Part shown: piece after piece, positions 22,664 to 31,817 of the stretch
Layout of the letters: each line of letters starts with the position of its first letter
Position numbering within the stretch: position 1 is the stretch's first letter
DNA from: Priapulus caudatus
Lineage: Eukaryota; Priapulida; Priapulimorpha; Priapulimorphida; Priapulidae
DNA length: 64,000 bases
NCBI RefSeq assembly: GCF_000485595.1
Contig: NW_014577798.1
Coordinates: forward strand, 78,275-142,274
Direction of reading: 5' to 3'
The notes under the pieces: generated by a model
What the model was told of the DNA's origin: nothing
What the model saw: only the letters and a program-made list of their open reading frames with translations
The model's database searches: none
Made by a program: the position numbers and the translations under genes

Positions 22664-24960
22664 CCTATGCCTATTGCGTGTTGCCGTCGTATGCTTTGAC
22701 GGTCACCCAGCATCCACATACGTGCGCTGCTAGGTTTAGAGCTTTAGATTTTGACATTACACGCATGCAAAACACATGCAATCAAGGGCCAAGAGGTTGG
22801 TGCTCAGAGAAATACAACAACACTCGGTGTGTCAGGGCTCCTTACCTTAATGTTACAGACATAGCCATGGGAATCGAATGTTTGCGGATATTTCCTAGAT
22901 TTAGTTATTGGGTGGAATACACGCATGATTTCAAGATTTTTTGTCGTGAGTGCTCCCGGGGTTTTGAGAGTCATTACGAGAAGGCAGCAGATTTTATGGG
23001 TGCTCTTGAAGCCGAAAGAGCCAACAATAGGGCTCGTAGGTCATTGAGGAGTATTAGTGTCGGCGTAGAGGATAAAATTTCTACTGTAAAACAGAAAATT
23101 AGTAGAGTAACAGGTCTTATAGGGCCTAAATATGTCACTTCTTATTTAATTACGGGTGTTATTATAGGTTTTTTAATATTTTTTGGCATGGATTCTCGAG
23201 TTATTTTGATTTCGTTCTTAGTTCTTGTTTGCTCTCATCAAGCATGGGGTGAAATGGAGTGCTCACGTTCACTCACCTCAACTATAGTTGGTAAGAGATA
23301 TTACCAGCATCAAAGGGTGGTTAACTTAACGCAAGGTGACATGACAGCTTCGATGAGTGATTGCATATCTTGGAACTCAAAAGTTTCAGCGCATTCTCAG
23401 TCTACATTAAAACAACTTAAGTTTATCAATATGACAAGACAAGTGTCTTTGGTTGGTTTATATAGGGGTGTGGATTACTTTAATCTTGAAAAAATGTGCG
23501 ATTACAAATGTGGTGGAGGTGGCTACGACGTTGATTTTGAAGAAAAATCCAAGTTACTCAATAGACAAACATATGTTGCAAACGTTAGCTCTCACGATGA
23601 TGAACACGTAGGCATACAATGTGGAAAGTGTACGTTTGGGTGCCGGCTTACTAATTTCTGTTATTTGAGTTGGGAACCACACAATGAATGTGTTTTATAC
23701 GAGTTAGTTACCTCTGGTTTGCGTTTAGGTGTGTTGAGAGAAGAAAATTCTGGTGTCGCCATGGTGATGGTTAAGACAGTTGACGTAGTACATTACACAG
23801 CTTTTAATGATATTAGGATAAAATTGTTGAGTGAAGACACCCATCAGCAAAGAGTGTTGCAATGTGGATCGGATTGGTACGAGTATAATGATGATCTCTC
23901 TTTGGATTCAAGAATTATTTGGTACCAATATGGTAGCAAACCGGATTTAGAATCTGTGTCTAGGGGGATAATAGCGAGAGGTTCGTGTGATACATTGTGT
24001 AAACCCAAATGTGATTCCAAGTACAGTGGTTTAAGATTTTTAACACCAAATCACTCACTTAAGAAAATGAGTCATCCACCTCTCACACACCTTAAAATTA
24101 ACACTATAGATATAGCACTTCAAGTAGAGGGTATTTTAACAGAAATGATTAGTTGTTCCGTAAGGCAAATTAGACCCATGGCAGACGTCGTACTTAATTT
24201 CGGTGGTGATGGTGTGATAGATCTGGAATTGACCGTGCAGACAATACCGTGTGCTGTGGAGTATGTTGGTGAAAGCACCATAGGAGTGTGCTCAATTGAT
24301 TCTGTTCACTATACAATCCAGAAGAAAATTGACGTTATTCAGATAAAATTACATTGTAATGAAAAAACAAGTTTCGTTTTAAAATTAGGTTCGAGTCAAA
24401 CATTGATTACTGTTCTAAATAGAGATGTGTGGTCTTTTGTGAAAAATAGTGTATCATTCTTTTATTCTGATGTTAGTGAGCGAAGCGCTGGCATGAGTTC
24501 TTCTTTTTCCTCTTTCTTTGATTTCCTCGGTAGTATGAATATTTTTTCGATGCTTGGATTAGATATAAAACCAGACATGATTAAAAAAATAATAGAATTC
24601 GCTGTGCTTTTGTTCGTTGTTTGTGTTGTAGGTTTATTTAACCCTATAATTGCCGTGGTTACGCTCGTCGTAGGTTGTATTACTGCTGTCTATTCAATGG
24701 TTCCAAACGTTGGGGTAGAAACAGAACACATAGATGATGGAAATATTTATTCCATGGTTGTGTGTTTTATTTGGACTTTTGTGATATATAGAAGGCTATC
24801 TAATTCAATTTTGTTGTTTATTGCTGCTTTTCTTTTTTGGTCTCCGAAATTGCTTGTTGCTGCAATACATGTTTACCTCTCCAGATCTCTTTGGATGAGG
24901 CTAGTCGCAATGAAGAGAGCAGACCTTTCTGAGTGTTTTATTTATGATGTTTTTTTTTAA
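22648..24960 (+). CDS. Flavivirus-like prM-M-E-type polyprotein fragment, endogenous
   Basis: A 770-codon frame, open from a TTG at 22648; the first ATG is at 22765, so the native start is missing. Residues about 20-127 hold seven cysteines (26, 44, 52, 61, 78, 99, 102) and two N-glycosylation sites (57, 68). RARR at 128-131 is a furin-type site. A roughly 70-residue M-like piece follows with two hydrophobic segments (162-179, 185-198) and a signal-peptidase-like end near 201. The ectodomain 202-645 has 17 cysteines and four sequons (226, 261, 312, 468). A Gly-rich C-x-x-x-C-G-G-G-G segment at 284-291 is the best candidate fusion loop. Membrane helices lie at about 646-664 and 667-685, then at least two more. 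Lengths match flavivirus pr, M and E closely. A bunyavirus-Gc or other class II glycoprotein is the main alternative. No NS1-like cysteine domain follows. The frame ends in a T9 run. Confidence 0.55.
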   Translation: MRAAYAYAYCVLPSYALTVTQHPHTCAARFRALDFDITRMQNTCNQGPRGWCSEKYNNTRCVRAPYLNVTDIAMGIECLRIFPRFSYWVEYTHDFKIFCRECSRGFESHYEKAADFMGALEAERANNRARRSLRSISVGVEDKISTVKQKISRVTGLIGPKYVTSYLITGVIIGFLIFFGMDSRVILISFLVLVCSHQAWGEMECSRSLTSTIVGKRYYQHQRVVNLTQGDMTASMSDCISWNSKVSAHSQSTLKQLKFINMTRQVSLVGLYRGVDYFNLEKMCDYKCGGGGYDVDFEEKSKLLNRQTYVANVSSHDDEHVGIQCGKCTFGCRLTNFCYLSWEPHNECVLYELVTSGLRLGVLREENSGVAMVMVKTVDVVHYTAFNDIRIKLLSEDTHQQRVLQCGSDWYEYNDDLSLDSRIIWYQYGSKPDLESVSRGIIARGSCDTLCKPKCDSKYSGLRFLTPNHSLKKMSHPPLTHLKINTIDIALQVEGILTEMISCSVRQIRPMADVVLNFGGDGVIDLELTVQTIPCAVEYVGESTIGVCSIDSVHYTIQKKIDVIQIKLHCNEKTSFVLKLGSSQTLITVLNRDVWSFVKNSVSFFYSDVSERSAGMSSSFSSFFDFLGSMNIFSMLGLDIKPDMIKKIIEFAVLLFVVCVVGLFNPIIAVVTLVVGCITAVYSMVPNVGVETEHIDDGNIYSMVVCFIWTFVIYRRLSNSILLFIAAFLFWSPKLLVAAIHVYLSRSLWMRLVAMKRADLSECFIYDVFF

Positions 24961-25190
24961 TTCATTGATTACTGTTGGAAATTCTAAGATCTTTTTGAGT
25001 TTAATGGCGTGTTGGTGTTTTTTTGATGGTCTTGTGGTACAAGGTTATGTTGTTATCGGGTTTGTTGCCTTGTCACACTTGTCAAAAGCAAACATTTTTG
25101 GTGATATTGTTATTGTTTCTATGCATTGCGTGTTTCCTAAAGCCTATTATGATAGGTATGATGCGTTACATTTGGTGCGTGTGAGAGCGT
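22664..25190 (+). mobile_element. Endogenous flavivirus-like element (structural region)
   Basis: The segment is T-rich on the plus strand, lacks introns, and differs from its flanks (a repeat on the left, GC-richer satellite-like DNA on the right). It encodes two consecutive viral-like frames described separately. The protein layout is small cysteine-rich domain, furin-like site, two short membrane helices, long cysteine-rich ectodomain, membrane pair, more membrane helices. That is the order prM-M-E-then-nonstructural of flaviviruses. No capsid, protease, helicase or polymerase sequence is present in the window, so this is an isolated piece of a larger genome. How RNA-virus sequence entered the DNA (for example by retrotransposon reverse transcriptase) cannot be told from the window. 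Confidence 0.55.
24944..25190 (+). CDS. Continuation of the viral polyprotein after a T9 frameshift
   Basis: Immediately after nine Ts at 24950-24958 the other frame carries on with the same composition and with strongly hydrophobic segments (around 24965-25080), so a one-base slip in the T run very probably separates it from the 770-codon frame. From about 25190 the sequence turns GC-rich and the reading becomes His/Arg/Ser-rich, which I take as host DNA, although the frame stays open to 25327. It resembles the multi-membrane NS2-type region by position only. The T9 could be a true mutation or a homopolymer error. Confidence 0.45.
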
Positions 25191-25945
25191 TACGAACCTG
25201 GTTGCGCGGCTACTCCCACGGTGCTATCCCTATACGGTCACGAGCCGCCTCATCAACAATAGCATCGTGTCATCATCAACCTCATCACAGACGATCTCAT
25301 AACACCGTACATCGGGCCGGTGAGTGAAACTAGCCTTTGCCGTTTTTAGATTCTAAGTCTCATTATGTTAAGTTTACCGCATTGTCGTCGTTGAGGACCA
25401 TGTAAAATTCATTACTGTCGTCCGATTCTGACGTATGCGTCGTCCTGTACGAATGTTGCGGGGTCATCGGCCTATAACGTGCATTAATTATCGCAAGTCA
25501 CCTTCGCACATACCAAGACGGCTCAACGGTCTGATAACTGATATCATAGTTGCTCGGATACTCTACCCCTATTCCCTAGCCACCCATTATTTCGCTCTCG
25601 CATTGCAAGCGATACCGGCTCATCGAATTTCAACGCTGAAAGCCACAGAGCTGCCTAGCCCAGCACAAATTTTTTTAGACAGAGACACCCACAAGGACAA
25701 ACACGTACTCGAGTCATCTCTGGTGGCACGACGACAAGACCGTAGTGACCCCCACGACATGACAAAACCTATGGACGTTACTACGATACAACGCCCATGC
25801 CATTACGACCATGCGGCCATAACAGACGAGGCGGCCATTACAACGCTTAAGCGGACGCGCTTTCTCGTTTACTTCTGACGCGCCTACGCCCAAGTCACCT
25901 CATAACTCATTAATCGTTCCCACCCCCTCACCACCGCTCGGCAGT

Positions 25946-26105
25946 GTGGCCTCACAACCCATACACCAAGAGGTACCGTCTTCACCCGACGTTCAGGCCT
26001 CACAACCCTCACCCGAGTAGGCTTCACTACCCATACACCAAGTCGTACTGCCATCACTCGACGCTGAGGCCTCACAACCCTCACGCCGAGTAGGCCTCAC
26101 CAACA
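25946..26105 (+). repeat. Degenerate tandem repeat, about 80 bp
   Basis: The phrases CCTCACAACCC, CCATACACCAAG and GAGTAGGC(T/C)TCAC recur in the same order about every 75-85 bp with substitutions. It amounts to two diverged copies. Confidence 0.55.
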
Positions 26106-26651
26106 TTACGCTTCATCACGACCCTCCTCACACTAACGCTCGACCACACCCACAAGGACAAACACTTTGTGTGGTCAGACGAGGCACAGACTGCGTATCA
26201 GTCATTTTGTAAGTGTCTCACTAGCTACACTGCGACTCTTCCGGCTACGACGTCGGAGCAATTCACACGCAAATGGTAGACACGTAGAGAAGCTATGACG
26301 ATTGTCATACGCTCACAACCCAGTAGATCACGCTACTGTACGCTTGCACCGAGCAATCTTTGCGATGCAGCGTCACACTAAAGTGGCACACGCGCGAAAT
26401 AAGCGCCCTTATGGTAGGTGCACGAGGGTTCAGTCCTTTGACATAGGAGACCCCCTTTAATTTCTTAACCCCACGTTGGCAGCCTTACTATACCGTGGTC
26501 GACAAACTTTCCTCCACAGCCACTTTGTAGTAATGCGCAAAGCCAGACACGTACTCGCGATGTACATGTGAGTAATCTTAGACACGCATGCCCATTCTCG
26601 GCATGGGATGCACATAGAACCGTGCTTACGGGTCGAAATGCCACACGTCAC

Positions 26652-26900
26652 GACCAATGCGTCAGGGATGCTGGTTGACACAAGGCCTCTTTCGTCGCCT
26701 CACCACGACAGCCCGTCGACCAACGCGTCAGGGACGCTGGCCGCCACGGGGCCTCTTTCGTCGAACCCCCACGACGACACGCATACAGCCGATAGCTGTG
26801 ATGCACACGGGTTGTTGCCACCCCAAAGGCGTAACGAAACGCATACAGCCAGTGTGGCTAGAATGCCAAGCACTGATAGCTGTGATGCAGACGAGTAGTT
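26652..26900 (+). repeat. Two local duplications
   Basis: ACCAA(T/C)GCGTCAGGGA(T/C)GCTGG...GGCCTCTTTCGTCG occurs at about 26652-26697 and 26719-26764 (period near 67 bp). Further on, GATAGCTGTGATGCA(C/G)AC and GCATACAGCC each occur twice (26771-26818 and 26840-26900). Confidence 0.6.
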
Positions 26901-27436
26901 GCCACTCGCGCAATATAGCTGACTGCGCTACAGAGAAATGTATACACGACGTTCATGTAATGACGCCAAACTACGGTCATTCGGTTGGCGGGGTGCATCG
27001 CCATTTCACGATGCACACTCATACTCTATAAGTGGCCCATTATTTGCTAAATACCGGCATAAGGATAGTTTTACGGCCTAGGACGACGTGCAGCGTGTGC
27101 ACCGCTAGCACTAGTCTTGCTAAACGGTAGAGATCATCGTACTAATTTGTTTATTACTTTGTTCGTAAAGCGCACTATAAGAAAGATGCGCTCGATCTAA
27201 ATGCATGTATTTCTCAGACGTCGTTTAAAGCGGCCTACTTGTAACTCTGTGTATGCCGCGGCTTATACGTCACCGCGCTCTACAAATTGTCTCACGCCGC
27301 TATGGCAATTACCGGGCAGTCATTGTCACATACTGTCCCGGCTATGGAACGGTGCCACTTGTTACGCCCACACTCAACATTGTCATGGACCACGCAAACA
27401 GCGGTCAAGACGAGGAACGGCAACTACGTACGCTGC

Positions 27437-27594
27437 TGTTTCTGCCATATCTTGTAACCGCGAAAAGTCCGTATACGATGGAAGAGTTGAAGGCCTATAA
27501 GTCTCTTGAAGCCTACAACCAGTTTGTCAATGGATGGGTGAAGGATTTGCAGTTTGGAGCTCAATGGTCGTTTTCTGGTAACATCACGGGTAAG
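27437..27594 (+). pseudogene. SWIM/YqaJ gene exon, copy 1
   Basis: The reading ELKAYKSLEAYNQFVNGWV ends at a donor (CACGGGTAAGC) and matches the exon ending at 29196. Here one more G keeps ATGGAAGAG in frame, whereas the copy at 29085 lacks it. The neighbouring downstream sequence is a foreign transposase tail and not the SWIM exon, so the copy cannot be functional. Confidence 0.65.
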
Positions 27595-27725
27595 CATTCT
27601 TGGTGTAGTGAAACGCCTCTTGTCATACCTTAAACAGGGCCCCCGTGACTGTCGCCTCTCTCACCAACAAAAAACAAAGATCTCTGATAGAATGAAAGCC
27701 TTAAATGGCCTAATGCCAAGCGAGT

Positions 27726-28420
27726 TTGCAGGCAACCAAGACTGTTGTCAGAGATGGACTGATTGAAGGCCACGGGATTTCGACAGTTTTTACTATACAC
27801 TGGTCCTGTTGTTTTGCGTGGTGTGGTGTCGAGAGAACGTACAGACATTTCCTTACTCTAACAGTGAGTATGTCGATCATGTTGGAATCTGATGCTGGAA
27901 AAAGAAACCATTATCTGCCATATGCCCAAGAATTGGTGACGTATTTTGTAAAGAAGTCGAAAGACATCTATAGCAAGACATTCCTTGTTTACAATGTGCT
28001 CAACCTTCTACATTTGCATGAAGATATACAGTTCTTTCAGTGTTCACTGAATGATGTATCATCGTTTAAGTACGAGAACCATTTGCACGTTCGTTGTCAA
28101 AAAGTTAGTGAAGAAAGCCCAGAACCCGATTGCGCAAGTGACAAAGCGCCGAAATTAAGAAGTCTTCTTTAAGTTGTCTCAAAACAAGTAGATTGACATA
28201 CATCAGCGCAAGAAAGAAGGACAGGTGCTTTTTAATACATGGTGAAGAGTTTGCCTTTATTAGTGAAAAGAGATGTGATGGTCAGTTGGTCTGTGACTGC
28301 ATTCGCCTGCATCACATGGACAACTATTTTGACAACCCTTGCGACTCAAAGCTGATAAATGTTGCCTTTATACGAAATAATATCTTTATAGACATAGCTG
28401 CTATGACAAAAAAGATTTAG
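27726..28420 (+). pseudogene. C-terminal part of a DDE-type transposase-like gene
   Basis: Readable strings include YRHFLTLTVSMSIM, PYAQELVTYFVKKS, LVYNVLNLLHLHEDIQFF and SLNDVSSFKYENHLH, followed in another frame by DRCFLIHGEEFAFI, LVCDCIRLHHMDNYFD and PCDSKLINVAFI. This series is typical of the C-terminal half of CACTA/TNP-like transposase proteins that are multicopy in marine invertebrates. Frame breaks occur near 27780-27840, 28110 and 28180. The catalytic N-terminal half is absent. The paralogue at 36950-37765 is more damaged. Confidence 0.5.
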
Positions 28421-28427
28421 CAGTCTT

Positions 28428-28515
28428 CGACGTTAGGCGGTGGACCGTGGTCCGAGACCACCAAAATCTCTCTCGGTCCAGTAAATTTAACAAGTTAAAT
28501 GGACCGTCGGTCCAC
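28428..28515. repeat. GGTCCA-rich hairpin sequence
   Basis: GCGGTGGACCG (28437-28447) pairs with the GGTCCACCCG end (28509-28518), and CGGTCCAGTAAATTTAAC lies inside. A similar patch (GGTCCAGTAAATTT, GGTGGACCGAAGGTCCA) lies at 40033-40096. It is probably the subterminal hairpin of a DNA transposon end. Confidence 0.5.
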
Positions 28516-28639
28516 CCGTTTTTTTCAGCCACTCTAGTTACAGTATTTAAATAATTTATCAAAGTATTTATGAGACTACTTACTGTATACATAACTGCGA
28601 AAAAACGCGCATCTAAGCATTATCAAAACGCACACCTCT

Positions 28640-28862
28640 TCGTGTTTTGCTTTTCATTAATCCAACTTATAAACTCGAAGATAAACGCAAAATATTGCAG
28701 AGCGCTTCTACTTGGACCAAGGTGAATTACATTGCGAATATCAGGCACTTGAACGCCCATGCCGAAAGCTATTGTGCTGACAATGCACCGGATTTTGGAT
28801 GTAGGTTGCACGAAGTTCTGAAGGATGTATTTTTCTTGTTCTTTGCCAATGCTACTTGATTG
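28640..28862 (-). pseudogene. RecQ-like helicase fragment
   Basis: The minus strand reads KIRCIVSTIAFGMGVQVPDIRNVIHLGP. The T-I-A-F-G-M-G-V-D-x-P-D-(V/I)-R-x-V-I-H series is motif V of RecQ helicases, in the second RecA domain. Sequence before it fits the linker to motif IV. Motif VI (QExGRAGR type) is missing at the low-coordinate end. The fragment sits between the transposase tail and the SWIM exon and is absent from the duplicated locus, so it is a separate small insertion or a lost exon. Confidence 0.55.
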
Positions 28863-28875
28863 AATACAATGAAGG

Positions 28876-30540
28876 ATGAGTGTCAGACAACCCAAGAAAC
28901 GTTATAGGAAAGGTTTGGATAAACAAACCGGTGACAGATATGACCAGAAGATAAGTTTGATCGGAGGAATTTACCCATATCACGACCTCAGTCATGCAAA
29001 GATGATTGATGATCCAAATTGTCTACCGGTCATATCGTATATGGATATTATGAACTATCTTGTAACCGCGAAAAGTCTGTATACGATGAAGAGTTGAAGG
29101 CCTATAAGTCTCTTGAAGCCTACAACCAGTTTGTCAATAGATGGGTGAAGGATTTGCAGTTTAGAGCTCAATGGTCGTTTTCTTGTAACAGCACGGGTAA
29201 GCATTCTTTATTGTTCGTTTTGTTATGAGCCTGATATGTATATATGTTTAAGTAAATAGACAGTTTGTAGTCTTTAAAAAGTTATTAATTATAAATCTCC
29301 ATCATATATATTAAGTATGCAATACTGTTTTCAGCTATTGCTTTATTCATACGCAGATGACATCACAAATAATCACAGAACATTGTGGTTTAACAAACTA
29401 AACAAAACTAAACTGGTAACTAAACTCGCAGTTTATAGCGGAGCTCACTCGCTCGCATTCCTTGATACCACTATACCAGTATTTCTGTATCTACTACTCA
29501 ATTCCCTGAATGTTATTGCTTCTACGAAATATTATTGTACAAGAGATTAAGAATAACGGATTAGTTGTTTGATTTAATAAAATCGGTGCGGTTTTAAACG
29601 CAACTGACTGCAAACAACCAATGTTTGTTTCTTTGCTGTTTTGGGGACGTGTACGTAAGATAAGATTATCGTGGAGGCACCTATCGGAAGCTCCACTTTT
29701 AGGCAGTGCCTAAATCTATATATTTATTCTCTAGTCATGACACCAAAAATCTTGATCACACAGCAGGTGGTTTCAAAGTGAGTTCTATTTGAAAAATAAC
29801 ACATCTTGTCATTTTTCTATTTAGGTGAGACATTCTCAGAGGATGAACGACAGTTGTTTGAAGCCGTGGGTTATCATCGAGAAAACAGGCGTCATAGCTG
29901 CTGCTCACTGTGATTGCATGGCAGGGCTGGGTGAAGTGTGTAGTCATGTTGGAGCAACATTATATTCTGTTGAATGTGCTGCTCGAATAAGTGCATCCAA
30001 GACTGTGAAGCAGGATAAGGCCTACTGGATGCTTCCATCAAGCATAGATAAAGTGAACTACAGCGAAATCTCCCAAATGGAATTTTACATCTGCCAAAAC
30101 GAATAAACGTCAACTTGACTGTGCGATCAGTGGGTCATGTGTGAAGAAACGGTCAGCCCTGAAACTGCCGGCAGTAGATAAACCAACAGCAGCTGATATG
30201 GACAGTTTCAAACCACGTCTAGCCAGCAATAATTGTAGGTCTGCAATACTGGCGGTGACAGCCAAGTACCAGGATAAGTTCATTCCGGCTGTGTTACCAG
30301 ATGGTCAACTACCAGAACCATTGATTAGCTTAAAAGATTATAGATTTACAAACATGTGCAGTGATGAGTTGAAACGTGAATGTGTAGTGATTTTGGAAAA
30401 TATGACAGTTACCGAGGAACGAGCCAGGAATGCAGAGCTCATGACCCGCAATCAGAGCAAGTGTAAAGAATGGCACACACTGCGAATGAGGCGAATCACC
30501 GCATCGAATATGAAGTCGGCCTGTGCGTCGTCTGTGCTGT
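28876..30540 (+). pseudogene. SWIM zinc finger / YqaJ transposon gene, 5' half
   Basis: Exon 1 (about 28876-29196) reads ISLIGGIYPYHDLSHAKMI, then ELKAYKSLEAYNQFVN, ending at CACGG|GTAAGC. A one-base deletion near 29085 shifts the frame relative to the 27437 copy. Exon 2 begins after TTTCTATTTAG at 29825 with the SWIM finger: AHCDCMAGLGEVCSHVGA (C-x-C...C-x-H), then continues, after a frameshift near 30085, to LTRNQ-like and WHTLRMRRITASNMKSA, the start of the YqaJ nuclease domain. At about 30540 the nuclease sequence is replaced abruptly by a gypsy gag. The catalytic part is therefore gone. Confidence 0.65.
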
Positions 30541-30544
30541 CACT

Positions 30545-30930
30545 AGTGAACTATTTCAATCCTAAGAAAAACTCAGCGTATGAAGTGTTTAAGTTCCGAC
30601 AGATCAGGCAGCTAGATGGTGAGTCTATTGACACATACCACACACGCTTGCGAACACTTGGCTCGACCTGTGAATTTCAAGACTCTGACAAAGAAATTCT
30701 CATGCAGATTCTGCATGGCTGCACATCACAGACTAAGACGAAGAGCATTGCGCGACAATCTCACCCTAGACAAGGTGTTGTCAGAAGCCCGTAGTTACGA
30801 GATGTCAGACAGTCAAGCCAGTGCAATTGAAAAAACATCGACACCAGATATAGACAACGACCTGTCTCCGCTAGTTTCCGTGGAAGGAAGAGCGGAGATG
30901 AGAGAAACAAGAAGGGCAATTCAAAAATGT
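30545..30930 (+). pseudogene. Ty3/gypsy gag fragment
   Basis: YFNPKKNSAYEVFKFRQ, then GESIDTYHTRLRTLGSTCEF, then, after a frameshift near 30735, LRRRALRDNLTLDKVLSEAR and SDSQASAIEK. These are conserved stretches of the capsid/linker region in invertebrate gypsy gags. No 5' LTR or primer-binding site is seen. The fragment is fused on its left to the YqaJ reading frame. Confidence 0.7.
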
Positions 30931-30962
30931 TAATGCACAACAGAGAGACTAGGTCGTCACAA

Positions 30963-31278
30963 CATGGTGATAAACATGAGAAAGGACGTTGAGTCTGAAC
31001 TCGAAAGACTCGAGACAATGGACATAATTGAAAAGTACAAGGACCAACTCCATGGATAAACCCTGTTGTTGTAGTACCAACGAAAACAGGTCGTGTACGC
31101 CTGTGTGTGGACATGCGTGAGGCTAACAAGGCTGTCAAGAGAGAAAAACACCCCATGCCTACTCTCGACGATCTAATCTCAGACCTGAACGGCTCCAAAG
31201 TCTTCAGTAAGCTTGACCTTACTAACGTGTATCATCAGCTGGAACTTGATGAAGATAGCAGATACATAACTACTTTCA
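30963..31278 (+). pseudogene. Ty3/gypsy reverse transcriptase, N-terminal fragment
   Basis: LERLETMDIIEK (fingers), then after one frame break RVRLCVDMREANKAVKRE, HPMPTLDDLISDLNGSKVFSKLDLTNVYHQLEL (first catalytic Asp in SKLDL) and YITTFTT. It ends abruptly at an inverted repeat. A large internal deletion joins gag to RT, so protease is missing, as are the YVDD motif, RNase H and integrase. Confidence 0.8.
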
Positions 31279-31655
31279 CAACATTCCTCCTTATCTTAAC
31301 TTTTAGGAAAAATTTTGACATTTGACAATAGCTAAAATTAACATGTATTTTTTTGGCAAGAGGAAAGAGTTATGCTTCAGTTAATACTGTCACTTTATTG
31401 TTCACGTTTTAGTGTTACGTTTAGTTTAGTATTTCTACTGAACCAGAGAGACATTCGAATTTGTATTTGAGAGTTGAATTTGTATTTGAGATTTGAATGT
31501 GTTATGAGAATTCAATCTGACGAGTAACTAGCTTAATAAGTATTTGTAACTTGAATGTTAATCTTAGCTATTGTCAAATGTCAAAATCTTTCCTAATAGT
31601 TAAGTTTTGTATGTAGAGAAAATCTCTTCGTTAAGATAAGGAGGAATGTTGTGTT
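31279..31655. repeat. Fold-back of the gypsy 3' end
   Basis: CACAACATTCCTCC (31280-31293) followed by TTATCTTAAC... to about 31335 is the inverted complement of 31563-31655, which includes the polypurine tract and LTR start (GGAGGAATGTTGTG). The loop is about 230 bp. The RT reading is truncated exactly at the left arm. An inverted duplication of the element's own 3' end is the simplest reading. Confidence 0.7.
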
Positions 31656-31817
31656 CGAGCTTATTAGTTATTTCCATTATGTTGTGCACTAGATGGCGCC
31701 ACAGTAGAAGGCACGTTAGTTAGCAAGTAGCCATCTTTTACGGAGACAAAACACACGAGCTGTGTAAATGTAAACCGGACAATAACCTGAATAAACAAAC
31801 GTAACACACGCATAACA
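31647..31817 (+). mobile_element. Ty3/gypsy 3' LTR
   Basis: The sequence starts TGTTGTGTTCGAG right after the purine tract AAGGAGGAA and ends CACGCATAACA. It includes GATGGCGCCACAG and an AATAAAC polyadenylation-type signal (31791). Inverted terminal TGTT...AACA fit LTR ends. No partner LTR is found upstream. The next base begins the glycoprotein reading. Confidence 0.65.

Larger units (their letters stand above)
25190..27400. other. Gene-poor, satellite-like DNA
   Basis: The stretch has many short open frames on both strands but no domain. It contains the two tandem repeat patches listed separately and is rich in CAC/GTG triplets. I found no splice-bounded exon. Confidence 0.5.
27437..28678 (+). 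repeat. Chimeric TE segment, duplicated at 36770-38035
   Basis: SWIM-gene exon sequence is joined directly to the 3' part of a transposase gene. The whole segment reappears at 36770-38035 in the same order with many single-base indels. The left junction within shared sequence is near TATCTTGTAACCGCG. The shared right border is near GATAAACGCAA (28680). Confidence 0.8.

Noticed and set aside
22648-24960. The 770-codon frame as a retroviral Env or gypsy Env
   Set aside because: There is no LTR, RT or integrase next to it, and the furin site followed by two short helices and a second ectodomain fits prM-M-E better; class II Env of a retroelement remains a minor alternative.
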